Assembly (NCBI GenBank): GCA_934098485.1 | Contig: CAKOOH010000005.1 | Location: 21,284-85,283, forward strand | DNA from: an uncultured Bacilli bacterium | GTDB taxonomy: Bacteria > Bacillota_I > Bacilli_A > RF39 > UBA660 | Length of the DNA stretch: 64,000 bases | Reading direction: 5' to 3' | Shown here: in pieces, positions 52,544 to 60,351 of the stretch | Layout of the letters: each line of letters starts with the position of its first letter | Numbering within the stretch: the stretch's first letter is position 1 | Made by a program: the position numbers and the translations under genes | The notes under the pieces: model-generated | Told to the model about the DNA's origin: nothing | The model's input: the letters and a program-made list of their open reading frames with translations, nothing else | Database searches by the model: none

Positions 52544-52558
52544 AATCATTAGGCCTCT

Positions 52559-52588
52559 TGATTTATATTTAAAATATGTGTTAAAATA
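52559..52588 (+). promoter_or_regulatory. Probable promoter of the serS T-box transcript
   Basis: -35 TTGATT (about 52558), an 18-base spacer and -10 TAAAAT with upstream TGTGT. It is modest but well placed. Confidence 0.45.
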
Positions 52589-52589
52589 A

Positions 52590-52780
52590 ACGAAGAAAAC
52601 GAAGATATAGGACAATAATTAAGAATGTTTTATAGAAAGTTAGTGGCTGATGGAAACTAATAAACTACTTAATTTATCTACCTATTAGTGGTGTTAATCG
52701 CACCCGGCCTAGCCGTTATTATAATAAAGTAGTTTAAGGATGGTACCGCATTTATATGCTCCTTTGGTATCATCTTTTTT
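52590..52780 (+). ncRNA. T-box riboswitch (tRNA-Ser)
   Basis: A tRNA-sensing leader upstream of serS. Stem I elements include GCTGATGGAAA. The probable specifier is TCT at 52677-52679 followed by A (a Ser codon, matching the gene). The T-box AAGGATGGTACCGC is at 52736-52749. The terminator pairs GATGGTACC, part of the T-box, with GGTATCATC (52766-52774), followed by T6. Charging state of tRNA-Ser should decide read-through. Confidence 0.9.
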
Positions 52781-52824
52781 ATTTTATTTAAGGGCTAATC
52801 TATTATTAAGAAAGGATGATAAAA

Positions 52825-54108
52825 ATGATAGATATTAAATTAATTAGAGAAAACAAAGAATTAGTAAAAGAAAATATCAAAAAGAAATTTCAAGATGAAA
52901 AATTACCTTTAGTTGATGAAGTTCTTGAACTTGATAAAGAAGTTAGAGAAGCAAAATTAAAAGGTGATAATTTAAGAAGCGAAAAAAATAATCTTTCTAA
53001 AAGCATTGGTATGCTTATGAAAGAAGGAAAAAAAGAAGAAGCTGAAAAAATAAAGCAAAAAATTGCTGATATGGACGCGCAAATCAAAATCTTAGAAATA
53101 TCTGAAGAAAAAAAGAATGCTTTAATAAAAGAAAAAATGATGGTAATACCTAATATAATTGACCAATCAGTTCCGATTGGCAAAGATGATAGTGAAAACG
53201 TTGAAGTTGAAAAATTTGGAGATCCTTTAGTTCCAACATATGAAATTCCGTATCACGCTGATATCATCATGAATTTAAATGGGATGGATAAAGATGCTGC
53301 TGGGCGTACTAGTGGCGAAGGTTTTTATTACTTACTAGGTGATATAGCTCGTTTACATGAAGCTATGATTGCTTATGCCAGAGATTATATGATTGCTAAA
53401 GGATTTACATATGCTATTCCGCCATTTATGATTCATGCTAATGTTGTTACCGGGGTTATGTCTTTTCCGGAAATGGAAGCCATGATGTATAAAATTGAAG
53501 GCGAGGACTTATACCTAATTGGCACATCCGAACATTCTATGATTGGTAAATTTAAAGATCAAATGCTAAAAAAAGAGGAATTACCAATTAAAATGACTTC
53601 ATACTCTCCTTGCTTTAGAAAAGAAGGTGGCTCTCACGGCTTAGAAGAAAGAGGTTTGTATCGTGTTCATCAGTTCGAAAAAGAAGAAATGATTGTTCTT
53701 TGCGAACCAGAAGATTCTATGAAATATTATGAAGAAATGTGGAAATACACTGTAGAAATCTTTAGAAACTGGTGCGTTCCTGTAAGACAATTAGAATGCT
53801 GCTCTGGTGATTTAGCCGATCTAAAAGTTAAATCATGCGATATCGAAGCATGGAGTCCTAGACAAAAGAAATATTTTGAAGTAGGTTCTTGTTCAAATTT
53901 AGGAGATGCTCAAGCAAGAAGATTAGGAATAAGAGTAAAAGGTGAAAATGGCAACTATTTCTTACATACTCTAAATAACACCGTTGTCGCATCGCCTCGT
54001 GGACTAATTGCTGTATTAGAAAATAATTATAATGAAGATGGCAGCGTTACTATTCCGGAAGTTCTAAGACCATATATGGGTGGTTTAGAAAAAATACAGC
54101 CAAAGTAA
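52825..54108 (+). CDS. serS: Seryl-tRNA synthetase
   Basis: A 427-residue class IIa synthetase. The N-terminal long coiled-coil arm (about 25-105, Lys/Glu-rich with KGDNLRSEKNNLSKSIG) contacts the tRNA-Ser variable arm. The catalytic core shows TSEHSMIG, motif 2 SPCFRKEGGSHGLEERGLYRVHQF and motif 3 NTVVASPRGLIAVLENN. It charges tRNA-Ser and also tRNA-Sec where present. The ATG at 52825 is preferred over that at 52816 because AAAGGA precedes it. It is controlled by the Ser T-box upstream. Confidence 0.97.
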   Translation: MIDIKLIRENKELVKENIKKKFQDEKLPLVDEVLELDKEVREAKLKGDNLRSEKNNLSKSIGMLMKEGKKEEAEKIKQKIADMDAQIKILEISEEKKNALIKEKMMVIPNIIDQSVPIGKDDSENVEVEKFGDPLVPTYEIPYHADIIMNLNGMDKDAAGRTSGEGFYYLLGDIARLHEAMIAYARDYMIAKGFTYAIPPFMIHANVVTGVMSFPEMEAMMYKIEGEDLYLIGTSEHSMIGKFKDQMLKKEELPIKMTSYSPCFRKEGGSHGLEERGLYRVHQFEKEEMIVLCEPEDSMKYYEEMWKYTVEIFRNWCVPVRQLECCSGDLADLKVKSCDIEAWSPRQKKYFEVGSCSNLGDAQARRLGIRVKGENGNYFLHTLNNTVVASPRGLIAVLENNYNEDGSVTIPEVLRPYMGGLEKIQPK

Positions 54109-54134
54109 TTTTTTGAAATTATCGTATAAATAAT

Positions 54135-54167
54135 AAAAATCTCAAAGTATCACGCTTTGAGATTTTT
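54135..54167. terminator. Bidirectional terminator
   Basis: A 13-base-pair perfect stem, AAAAATCTCAAAG (54135-54147) with CTTTGAGATTTTT (54155-54167), serves serS and the converging gene. It overlaps the last codons of the latter. Confidence 0.9.
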
Positions 54168-55248
54168 CACTTTGTAAATTTGCTTTTTCATTTTCTTTTA
54201 TGCTTAATATTTCATTAGGTGTTTTTAAATCACCATTTTTTCTTTGCTTTTCTAACTTAGCATTATATTCATCTACAAATAATTTATAATTCGCCATGCC
54301 CTTATTTTTAATAAGCTTTGCTATTTGTTTCATAAATGCATTATTATGTAAGTTTCTATGCAAGCTAACTCTTATATTTTCTGGTGCTTCTAAAAAAACT
54401 AGTAGAGTACTTAAAAAACATTCTAAATAATAATCATATACTCTAACGGCGTTATCATATTCATCTTTTACTAAATCATATTTAGGAATTTCTTCATTAG
54501 TGCGTGCCGTTATTAAATCAAAATATTTTTTTCTTGATAAATCATATTTTATAATTAATTCATCAATAAGCCTTTTTACATTCTCACTTGTATCTGAATC
54601 TTTAATTCCTTTTGCTTCTCTAGATAAACTTAAATCTTCACTAGGTACGCCCATTTCTTTAAGAGTTTTCTTAATATTTTCTTTTAAATTTCCTTTAAAA
54701 AGTGTTAGTCTAAACGGTAAAGCAAGTAATCTATTTTTTTCATCTTCGCTTAAATCATTAAAAGTATCTTCATTAATTAATAAAATTGCCTCTTTAGATA
54801 AAATAACAGTTCCTTTAATGGCAGTATCTGTTGGCACTAAAGAAATGACTTCTTCCATATGATATTTTAACGGTTCTATAACCGCACAATGCTTATTACT
54901 AAAAGTATTATTTCCAAATCCATGTTCACTATCATCGGGGCAAATACCATTTAAAGAAAATAAAACAATAGAGTTATAATCTGAAACATACGGTAAATAT
55001 TCCTTCGTTATTTGTCCGCACTTTTTAACGTACTCATCATAATAATTTTCATCTTCAAATGTCTTTTCATAATCTTGTGCTGGCATTATTCCTTCTTCTA
55101 AAAGCAAATCACTTATTGCTCCTTCAAATGAACTTGCTAGTGTTTTTGTTAAATATCTATCATCACTTATAGGTTTTATGACTCCTTCAAAAGGAATTAT
55201 ATTAGTTGCTCTTACTAACATTAAATCATCAATGCTCAAATCTATCAC
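54142..55248 (-). CDS. Unknown large soluble protein
   Basis: A 368-residue acidic protein without a signal peptide or membrane helix. The N-terminus starts MIDLSIDDLMLVRATNIIP. A middle segment contains CPDDSEHGFGNNTFSNKHC with two cysteines and two histidines, and the C-terminal third is helical and charged (a KNKGMANYKLFVDEYNAKLEKQRK stretch). I recognise no family. It lies alone on the minus strand, divergent from the HD-hydrolase operon. Confidence 0.55.
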   Translation of the reverse strand: MIDLSIDDLMLVRATNIIPFEGVIKPISDDRYLTKTLASSFEGAISDLLLEEGIMPAQDYEKTFEDENYYDEYVKKCGQITKEYLPYVSDYNSIVLFSLNGICPDDSEHGFGNNTFSNKHCAVIEPLKYHMEEVISLVPTDTAIKGTVILSKEAILLINEDTFNDLSEDEKNRLLALPFRLTLFKGNLKENIKKTLKEMGVPSEDLSLSREAKGIKDSDTSENVKRLIDELIIKYDLSRKKYFDLITARTNEEIPKYDLVKDEYDNAVRVYDYYLECFLSTLLVFLEAPENIRVSLHRNLHNNAFMKQIAKLIKNKGMANYKLFVDEYNAKLEKQRKNGDLKTPNEILSIKENEKANLQSEKSQSVIL

Positions 55249-55359
55249 CTAACATAATTTTACTATGAATATTATCATTTTTAAAGTCAAAAGAATACTA
55301 GCCAAAAAAATAAGGATATGTTAAAATAAATTGTATAAAAATATAATAGGAAGGTCAAA

Positions 55360-55908
55360 ATGTATACAAAAGAAGAAGAAATAATACATTTTATTTTTAT
55401 TGCGTTTCAAAATCAAAAAAGGAAAAAAGAAAACATTGATTTAACGTTTCATAGTGTTATGGTTGGTAATATGTTAAAAAATATGAACTGTGATGATGAT
55501 ATTGTTAATACTGGTTATTTGCATGATGTTATAGAAGATACTAATTACACTCATGAAGATTTAGAAAAAAGCTTTGGTAAAGAACTTGCCGATAATGTTT
55601 TAAAATTAAGTGAAAATCAGCAAATAACTAATTATCGAGAAAGAAAAGAAGAATTTATTAATCGTATTAAAACCTATGATACTGGTTTAATTTATGTAGA
55701 ATTAGCTGATAAATTACAAAATTTAATTTCTGACTACGATTTATTTTTAAAACAAGGCAAAAGTGTTGTAACTACAAATAATACTTCCTTTGAAGACACC
55801 AAATGGTTTTATAAAACACTTAAAAGTATCTTTAATGAAAGATTAAAAAATAATTCTTTTTTAGAAAGGTATAATTGTATTTATGAATTATATTTCGAAG
55901 GGAAGTAA
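55360..55908 (+). CDS. Small HD-domain hydrolase, alarmone-hydrolase-like
   Basis: A 182-residue stand-alone HD-domain protein. Motifs follow the hydrolase part of Rel/SpoT proteins: TFHSVMVG (first His), YLHDVIEDT with HD and ED, and VELADKLQNLISD with the late Asp. It resembles small alarmone hydrolases (MESH1/SAH group) that split (p)ppGpp, though other nucleotides are possible. It heads a tight operon: the C39-like gene follows by three bases and a membrane-anchored protein gene by nine more. AGGAAGG precedes the start. Confidence 0.75.
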   Translation: MYTKEEEIIHFIFIAFQNQKRKKENIDLTFHSVMVGNMLKNMNCDDDIVNTGYLHDVIEDTNYTHEDLEKSFGKELADNVLKLSENQQITNYRERKEEFINRIKTYDTGLIYVELADKLQNLISDYDLFLKQGKSVVTTNNTSFEDTKWFYKTLKSIFNERLKNNSFLERYNCIYELYFEGK

Positions 55909-55911
55909 AAT

Positions 55912-56496
55912 ATGAAAGTACCATTAAGATTTCAAATAACTGAATTTGATTGTGGAACGGTGTCATTATTAAATGCTTTTAGTTATTTATATGAAAGAGA
56001 AGAAATTCCCCCTTTATTAGTAAAACAAATAAACAAATATACACTAGATTGCTATGATGATGAAGGTAATTTAGGTGCTGGTGGCACTAGTAAGGAAGCT
56101 ATAAAAAAATTAACTACTTGGATATCTAATTATGCCAATTCTCAAAACTTTAACTTAAATTGTCAAAGATTAACTGGTCATGATGTTTGTTTAGAATCAT
56201 TTCTAGAATGTTTAAATGAAGGTGGCGTCGTATTTGCTAGATTATGGCAAACTAATGAGCATTATTCAATTATTACTAAAATTAATAATGGAAAAGCATA
56301 TATTTTTGATCCATATTATTTAGATAAAACTTATTACAATAAAGATAAAGATGTAAAAATAGTTCTAAATAAACCATTCTCTCATAACCGCATTGTTTCT
56401 ATAAAAAGATTATTTAGTGAAACTAAAAAAGATTTTTCTTTAGGCCCAATAGAAATGAGAGAGTGTGTTATAATAAATAAAATAAATACAAAGTAA
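55912..56496 (+). CDS. C39-like cysteine peptidase family protein
   Basis: A 194-residue protein with the papain-like layout of C39 peptidases. The N-terminal motif FQITEFDCGTVSLLNAFSYL has Gln seven residues before Cys, as in the oxyanion Gln and catalytic Cys. The later EHYSIITKI has the catalytic His, and IFDPYY has the Asp. No signal peptide or transporter domain is attached, so it is cytosolic. Substrate unknown. It is sandwiched between the HD hydrolase and a membrane-anchored protein in one operon. Confidence 0.68.
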   Translation: MKVPLRFQITEFDCGTVSLLNAFSYLYEREEIPPLLVKQINKYTLDCYDDEGNLGAGGTSKEAIKKLTTWISNYANSQNFNLNCQRLTGHDVCLESFLECLNEGGVVFARLWQTNEHYSIITKINNGKAYIFDPYYLDKTYYNKDKDVKIVLNKPFSHNRIVSIKRLFSETKKDFSLGPIEMRECVIINKINTK

Positions 56497-56505
56497 GGAA
56501 AATTT

Positions 56506-57150
56506 ATGAAAAAGAAAAATATTATAATTTTAATAGGAGTATTACTAGTAGCGGTATTATTAGTAGTATGTATTTTAAAAGCTTTAAAAAATGCTAGTAA
56601 CAAAGATTTAACAGATAATGGAATAAATATAAAATATCTTGAAAAAGCTCTTAACGAAGATGATGACTTTTGTGATGATGAAAGCAGTGCTTATTATATT
56701 ACCTTTGAAAGTTACGTAAATGGTAAAAAAGTAGAATTTGCAGATAATTATGTGTTAGCCTGTGAAAAAAACAAAGGAGAAATAAACTCAGATAATTTAA
56801 TTTCTGTAACTCAAATTACTACTGATAAAAAATATTATGTTTTAATTATTCCTGAAGAAGGATTTAATACAGATGTTCCTGCCTTACCTGTTGTAGTAAA
56901 TGAAAAAGGCGAGATAATATTAACCCCAGACCGAGATACAAACACAATTACTTTAACTGGGGAGATATCTAAAAAATATCCTCTTGGGAAAAATCAATAT
57001 TTAATTAAAGACAATAAATTATATTATTATGAAAGTGATCATTGTACTTACACAAATATTATTATTGCTGATTTTAAAAATGATAAAGTCACTAAAGAAA
57101 CTATAAAATTATCTTCATCTGATTATACCAGTAGTGGTGAATGGTGTTAA
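56506..57150 (+). CDS. Unknown membrane-anchored protein
   Basis: A 214-residue protein with a Lys-rich start, one membrane helix (about 5-24) and an extracytoplasmic domain with beta-like strands and four to five cysteines (DDFCDDES, VLACEKN, DHCTYTN, final GEWC). I recognise no family. It lies nine bases after the C39-like gene and is the last gene of the operon, which ends in a terminator at 57171. Confidence 0.55.
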   Translation: MKKKNIIILIGVLLVAVLLVVCILKALKNASNKDLTDNGINIKYLEKALNEDDDFCDDESSAYYITFESYVNGKKVEFADNYVLACEKNKGEINSDNLISVTQITTDKKYYVLIIPEEGFNTDVPALPVVVNEKGEIILTPDRDTNTITLTGEISKKYPLGKNQYLIKDNKLYYYESDHCTYTNIIIADFKNDKVTKETIKLSSSDYTSSGEWC

Positions 57151-57170
57151 ACAAAATACCGTTATAATTT

Positions 57171-57196
57171 AAAGATGATACATTTCATCTTTTTTT
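57171..57196 (+). terminator. Intrinsic terminator
   Basis: AAAGATGA (57171-57178) pairs with TCATCTTT (57185-57192) around a six-base loop, followed by T. Confidence 0.75.
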
Positions 57197-57219
57197 CATA
57201 TATTATTGTAGGTGATTAT

Positions 57220-57456
57220 ATGGATGATAAAATTTTTGATAAGGTAAAAAAGAAAACTAATATTGACAAAGATACCATTGTTTCTTTAGCTCAAATGGTA
57301 AATGATAATGGCTTAAAAGATGAAAAGACTTTACGTACAGTTATTAGAAAGCTAAGTAACATGACTGGCAAAGATGTTTCTGATGAATTAGAAAACAAAA
57401 TAATCGATTGTATCAAAGATGATAAAGTTCCTAAAAATGTAGAAAATATGTTTTAA
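57220..57456 (+). CDS. SpoVIF-like sporulation protein
   Basis: A 78-residue protein that resembles stage VI sporulation protein F of Bacillus: KVKKKTNIDKDTIVSLAQMV, then LKDEKTLRTVIRKLSNMTGKDVSDELENKIIDCIKDDKVPKN. The order KTN-DEKT-R-VS-ELE-KI-K-P fits the family. The start at 57220 follows AGGTGA. In Bacillus the protein is needed for coat assembly. In this lineage it may be a relic or have a changed role. Confidence 0.7.
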   Translation: MDDKIFDKVKKKTNIDKDTIVSLAQMVNDNGLKDEKTLRTVIRKLSNMTGKDVSDELENKIIDCIKDDKVPKNVENMF

Positions 57457-57508
57457 TATACAAATATCTTAAAAGCGTGTATAATATTTGCAAAAGTGAG
57501 TTGATGTT

Positions 57509-58207
57509 GTGGAAAAAATCAAAGAAAAAATTAAAAAGGAATATTTTAAATATTTAACAGACAAAGAATATCATGAAGTGGATACTTTAAGTGCTGATGA
57601 ATTATTATCTTTAGTTAATGTAATTTGGAGTCGCTATTTAAGAAAGAATTATTTAGTTCATAAAGTATCACCTCTAGCGTTTTTAGAGGACATAAATGGA
57701 CTATTAAATGCTAATAATTTAGGCTTTATAGTAATAAATAAAGCTGATTTAACTGCTGGCAATATTGCTCCAAACATTTGTGGAATTATTTGTGCTGATG
57801 TTAAACTTAATAAAATAGTTCTTCCTGATGAAATAACTAATTTAATGAAAAAGGATATTTCTTATTTACCTGAAATAATCTTAAATACCAATCTTGGCGA
57901 AGGACCTCTAAGCAGTAGTTATGAAAATGCTTCATCTTTTGCTGAAGAATATAGTATTGATTTTTTATCAGTTTCAAGTAGGGTAGGAACAAAGGAAGAT
58001 TATACTAATATGGCTAGAGACATCATAACAAGCTCTTTATTTACTTATGGCTTAGAAGCTGATATAAATCTTCGAGATAAACTAGTAAAAAAATATGGAA
58101 AATTAATTATTAAAATGGTAGAAACAGCTAATTCTTTAGAAAAGCGAGAAGAATTAAAAAATAAAATCGTGGCTCTTTTGTCTTCTGAATTAGGTATCAC
58201 TAAATAA
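57509..58207 (+). CDS. Unknown soluble protein
   Basis: A 232-residue protein with a GTG start, no signal peptide and no membrane helix. The N-terminal ~60 residues are helical and charged. A mixed alpha/beta part follows (LGFIVINKADLTAGNIAPNICGIICADV), and the end is a long helix (MVETANSLEKREELKNKIVALLSSEL). I recognise no family. It has its own weak promoter and ends in a small terminator hairpin. Confidence 0.5.
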   Translation: MEKIKEKIKKEYFKYLTDKEYHEVDTLSADELLSLVNVIWSRYLRKNYLVHKVSPLAFLEDINGLLNANNLGFIVINKADLTAGNIAPNICGIICADVKLNKIVLPDEITNLMKKDISYLPEIILNTNLGEGPLSSSYENASSFAEEYSIDFLSVSSRVGTKEDYTNMARDIITSSLFTYGLEADINLRDKLVKKYGKLIIKMVETANSLEKREELKNKIVALLSSELGITK

Positions 58208-58232
58208 AGGCTATAAAGCATAGTCTTTTTCT
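58208..58232 (+). terminator. Weak intrinsic terminator
   Basis: GGCTAT and ATAGTC pair (six pairs, one G-T) around AAAGC, followed by five T. Confidence 0.55.
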
Positions 58233-58282
58233 TTTACTGTAAATAGATTATAGTCATAGTATATAATATAGTAGGTGATGTT

Positions 58283-58909
58283 ATGTTAGTGGCGATTTGT
58301 GCAAGACTAGAAATAAAAAATGGTAAGAAAAGGTGGTTTATAACTGATTATTTTAAAAAGTTAGCATGCCATCTAAATTGGACTTTAATTCCTATAGTTT
58401 CTTCCAAAGATGTTCAAAAAATCAGTGAGCTTTGTCATGCTCTAATAATTCCCGGAAGTGGAAACGATATAAATCCTAAGTATTATAAAGAAAAACCTAT
58501 ATTTAAAAATCAATATTACGATGAAGAATACAAATTAGATAAAGCCGCAATTAAAGCCTTTTTGGGGCAAAATAAAAAAATTATTGGTATATGCGGTGGT
58601 ATGCAATCATTAAATGTTTATTTTGGTGGTACTTTATTTCAGGATATAGATAATCATAATAATACTTTCCATCCTATTAAAATTATTAATAGTACATTTT
58701 TAAGTTCTTATTACAAGAAAAAAACTGTAAAAGTAAATTCTTTTCACCATGAGGCTATTAAAAATATAGCGCCTAATTTTCAAATATCAGCAATCAGTAA
58801 CGATAATATCATAGAAGCTATTGAAAGTGAAAATATTTTAGGTCTTCAATATCATCCCGAAGTACTAAAAGATTATAATATTTTTAAGAATTTTATTGAA
58901 AACAATTGA
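58283..58909 (+). CDS. Class I glutamine amidotransferase, C26 peptidase-like
   Basis: A 208-residue stand-alone class I GATase domain. It shows PGSGNDINPKYY near the N-terminus, the nucleophile elbow IGICGGMQSLN with the catalytic Cys, VNSFHHEAI, and the His-Glu pair in LQYHPE. This is the layout of gamma-glutamyl-GABA hydrolase (PuuD-like, peptidase C26), which cuts gamma-glutamyl bonds. The substrate could be another gamma-glutamyl compound. GTAGGTGA precedes the ATG. Confidence 0.87.
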   Translation: MLVAICARLEIKNGKKRWFITDYFKKLACHLNWTLIPIVSSKDVQKISELCHALIIPGSGNDINPKYYKEKPIFKNQYYDEEYKLDKAAIKAFLGQNKKIIGICGGMQSLNVYFGGTLFQDIDNHNNTFHPIKIINSTFLSSYYKKKTVKVNSFHHEAIKNIAPNFQISAISNDNIIEAIESENILGLQYHPEVLKDYNIFKNFIENN

Positions 58910-58937
58910 CTTTAACGCTAATTATTTCTAAGAAAAA

Positions 58938-59008
58938 TGTGTTTTTCGTACATTTTGTACGAAAAACACAATAAAAATATGCCTTTTTGTACGAAAATGT
59001 GTTAAAAT
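58938..59008 (+). promoter_or_regulatory. Large palindrome and half site before AAA ATPase gene
   Basis: TGTGTTTTTCGTACA (58938-58952) and TGTACGAAAAACACA (58956-58970) are perfect 15-base arms three bases apart. A third half site TGTACGAAAA lies at 58988-58997, directly before an extended -10 (TGTTAAAAT, about 59000-59008). No long T-run follows, so it looks like an operator rather than a terminator, though it could also end the upstream transcript. Confidence 0.7.
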
Positions 59009-59027
59009 ACCTATAGAGGTGGAAAAT

Positions 59028-60323
59028 ATGTATAGAAAAATAGAAGAAGAATTTAAAAGCTGGAAGCAAAATTACCAAATGCCCCTTATGCTAGTAGGAG
59101 CAAGACAGACTGGAAAAACTTATATTCTTGAAGAATTTTGTAAAAAAAATTATGCAAATTATATTTATATTAATTTAGATAAAGAAGATAATATTGCTGA
59201 AATATTTGAAACAACCATCATACCGGAAGAAATAATAGAAAAAATTGAAATAATTAAAAATATCATTATTGATATAGAAAATACAATTATATTTTTTGAT
59301 GAAATACAAGTAAGTGAAAGAGCAATTACTTCATTAAAATATTTTTGTGAAAGTGATAAACCATATAAAATAGTTTGTGCTGGATCTCTTCTAGGTGTTA
59401 AAATCAATAGATTTAAATCATCTTTTCCTGTTGGTAAGGTAACTATTAAATACTTGTACCCAATGGATTTTGAAGAATATTTAATTGCCTTAGGAGAAAC
59501 TAAATTAATTGATGAAATTAAAACTCACTACCAAACTAATGAAGCATTAATGAATCCAATTCACGAAAAAGCCTTGGATTTGTTTAAAAAATACTTAGCT
59601 CTAGGTGGCATGCCTGCTTTAATTAATGATTTTCTGGAAAATGAATGCATAATTTCCCATGTTAATTTCGAGTTGCAAGAACAAATAATTACATCTTATC
59701 TAGCCGATATGAATAAATATACTGAAAATAGTGAAGGAATAAAAAATAGTCAAATATATAATAGCATTCCCAAAGAGCTTGCTAGAGTTAATAACACATT
59801 TAAATATAGTTTAGTAAATAAAGACGCTAGAAAAGTTAGATATGAAAGTAGTTTAGAATGGCTACTTGCAAGCAATATGATTTTAAAATGTGACCTCGCA
59901 GATAAAAATGAATCCCCTCTAAAAGCCTTTACAAATTCCGATAAATTTAAATTATATTTAAGTGATGTTGGACTATTACGTGCACTTTCTAATTTAGATT
60001 ACAGAGAAATACTTTTAGAAAAAAATGAAATGTTTAAAGGTGTACTTACTGAAAACTACATCGCTTGCGAATTTTACACTAAAAGAAGAGAATTATATTA
60101 TTATAGTTTTGATAAATATGAAATAGATTTTTTAATTAAAATAGATGGTGAAATAATTCCTGTTGAAGTTAAAACCGGGAAAAGAACTACAAGTAAAAGC
60201 TTAAATGAATACGTCAAAAAATATAACCCTAAATTTAGTATTCGCATTTCATCTAAAAATTTCGGCTTAGAAAACAATATAAAATCAGTACCACTTTATG
60301 CCGTATTTTGTATAAATGCTTAA
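59028..60323 (+). CDS. AAA ATPase with DUF4143
   Basis: A 431-residue AAA-type ATPase. Walker A is GARQTGKTY (about 23-31), Walker B IIFFDEIQ, and a sensor region is IVCAGSLLG. The C-terminal third carries the DUF4143 type nuclease-like fold: EIDFLIK and PVEVKTGKRTTSKSL (the D-ExK spacing of PD-(D/E)xK folds). Such proteins are widespread and of unclear function. Some are thought to be part of defence or mobile modules. The start at 59028 follows GAGGTGG. A large palindrome covers its promoter, and an unknown gene follows by 28 bases. Confidence 0.88.
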   Translation: MYRKIEEEFKSWKQNYQMPLMLVGARQTGKTYILEEFCKKNYANYIYINLDKEDNIAEIFETTIIPEEIIEKIEIIKNIIIDIENTIIFFDEIQVSERAITSLKYFCESDKPYKIVCAGSLLGVKINRFKSSFPVGKVTIKYLYPMDFEEYLIALGETKLIDEIKTHYQTNEALMNPIHEKALDLFKKYLALGGMPALINDFLENECIISHVNFELQEQIITSYLADMNKYTENSEGIKNSQIYNSIPKELARVNNTFKYSLVNKDARKVRYESSLEWLLASNMILKCDLADKNESPLKAFTNSDKFKLYLSDVGLLRALSNLDYREILLEKNEMFKGVLTENYIACEFYTKRRELYYYSFDKYEIDFLIKIDGEIIPVEVKTGKRTTSKSLNEYVKKYNPKFSIRISSKNFGLENNIKSVPLYAVFCINA

Positions 60324-60351
60324 AATTAATAAAAGTGTAAGGAAGTAAAAA

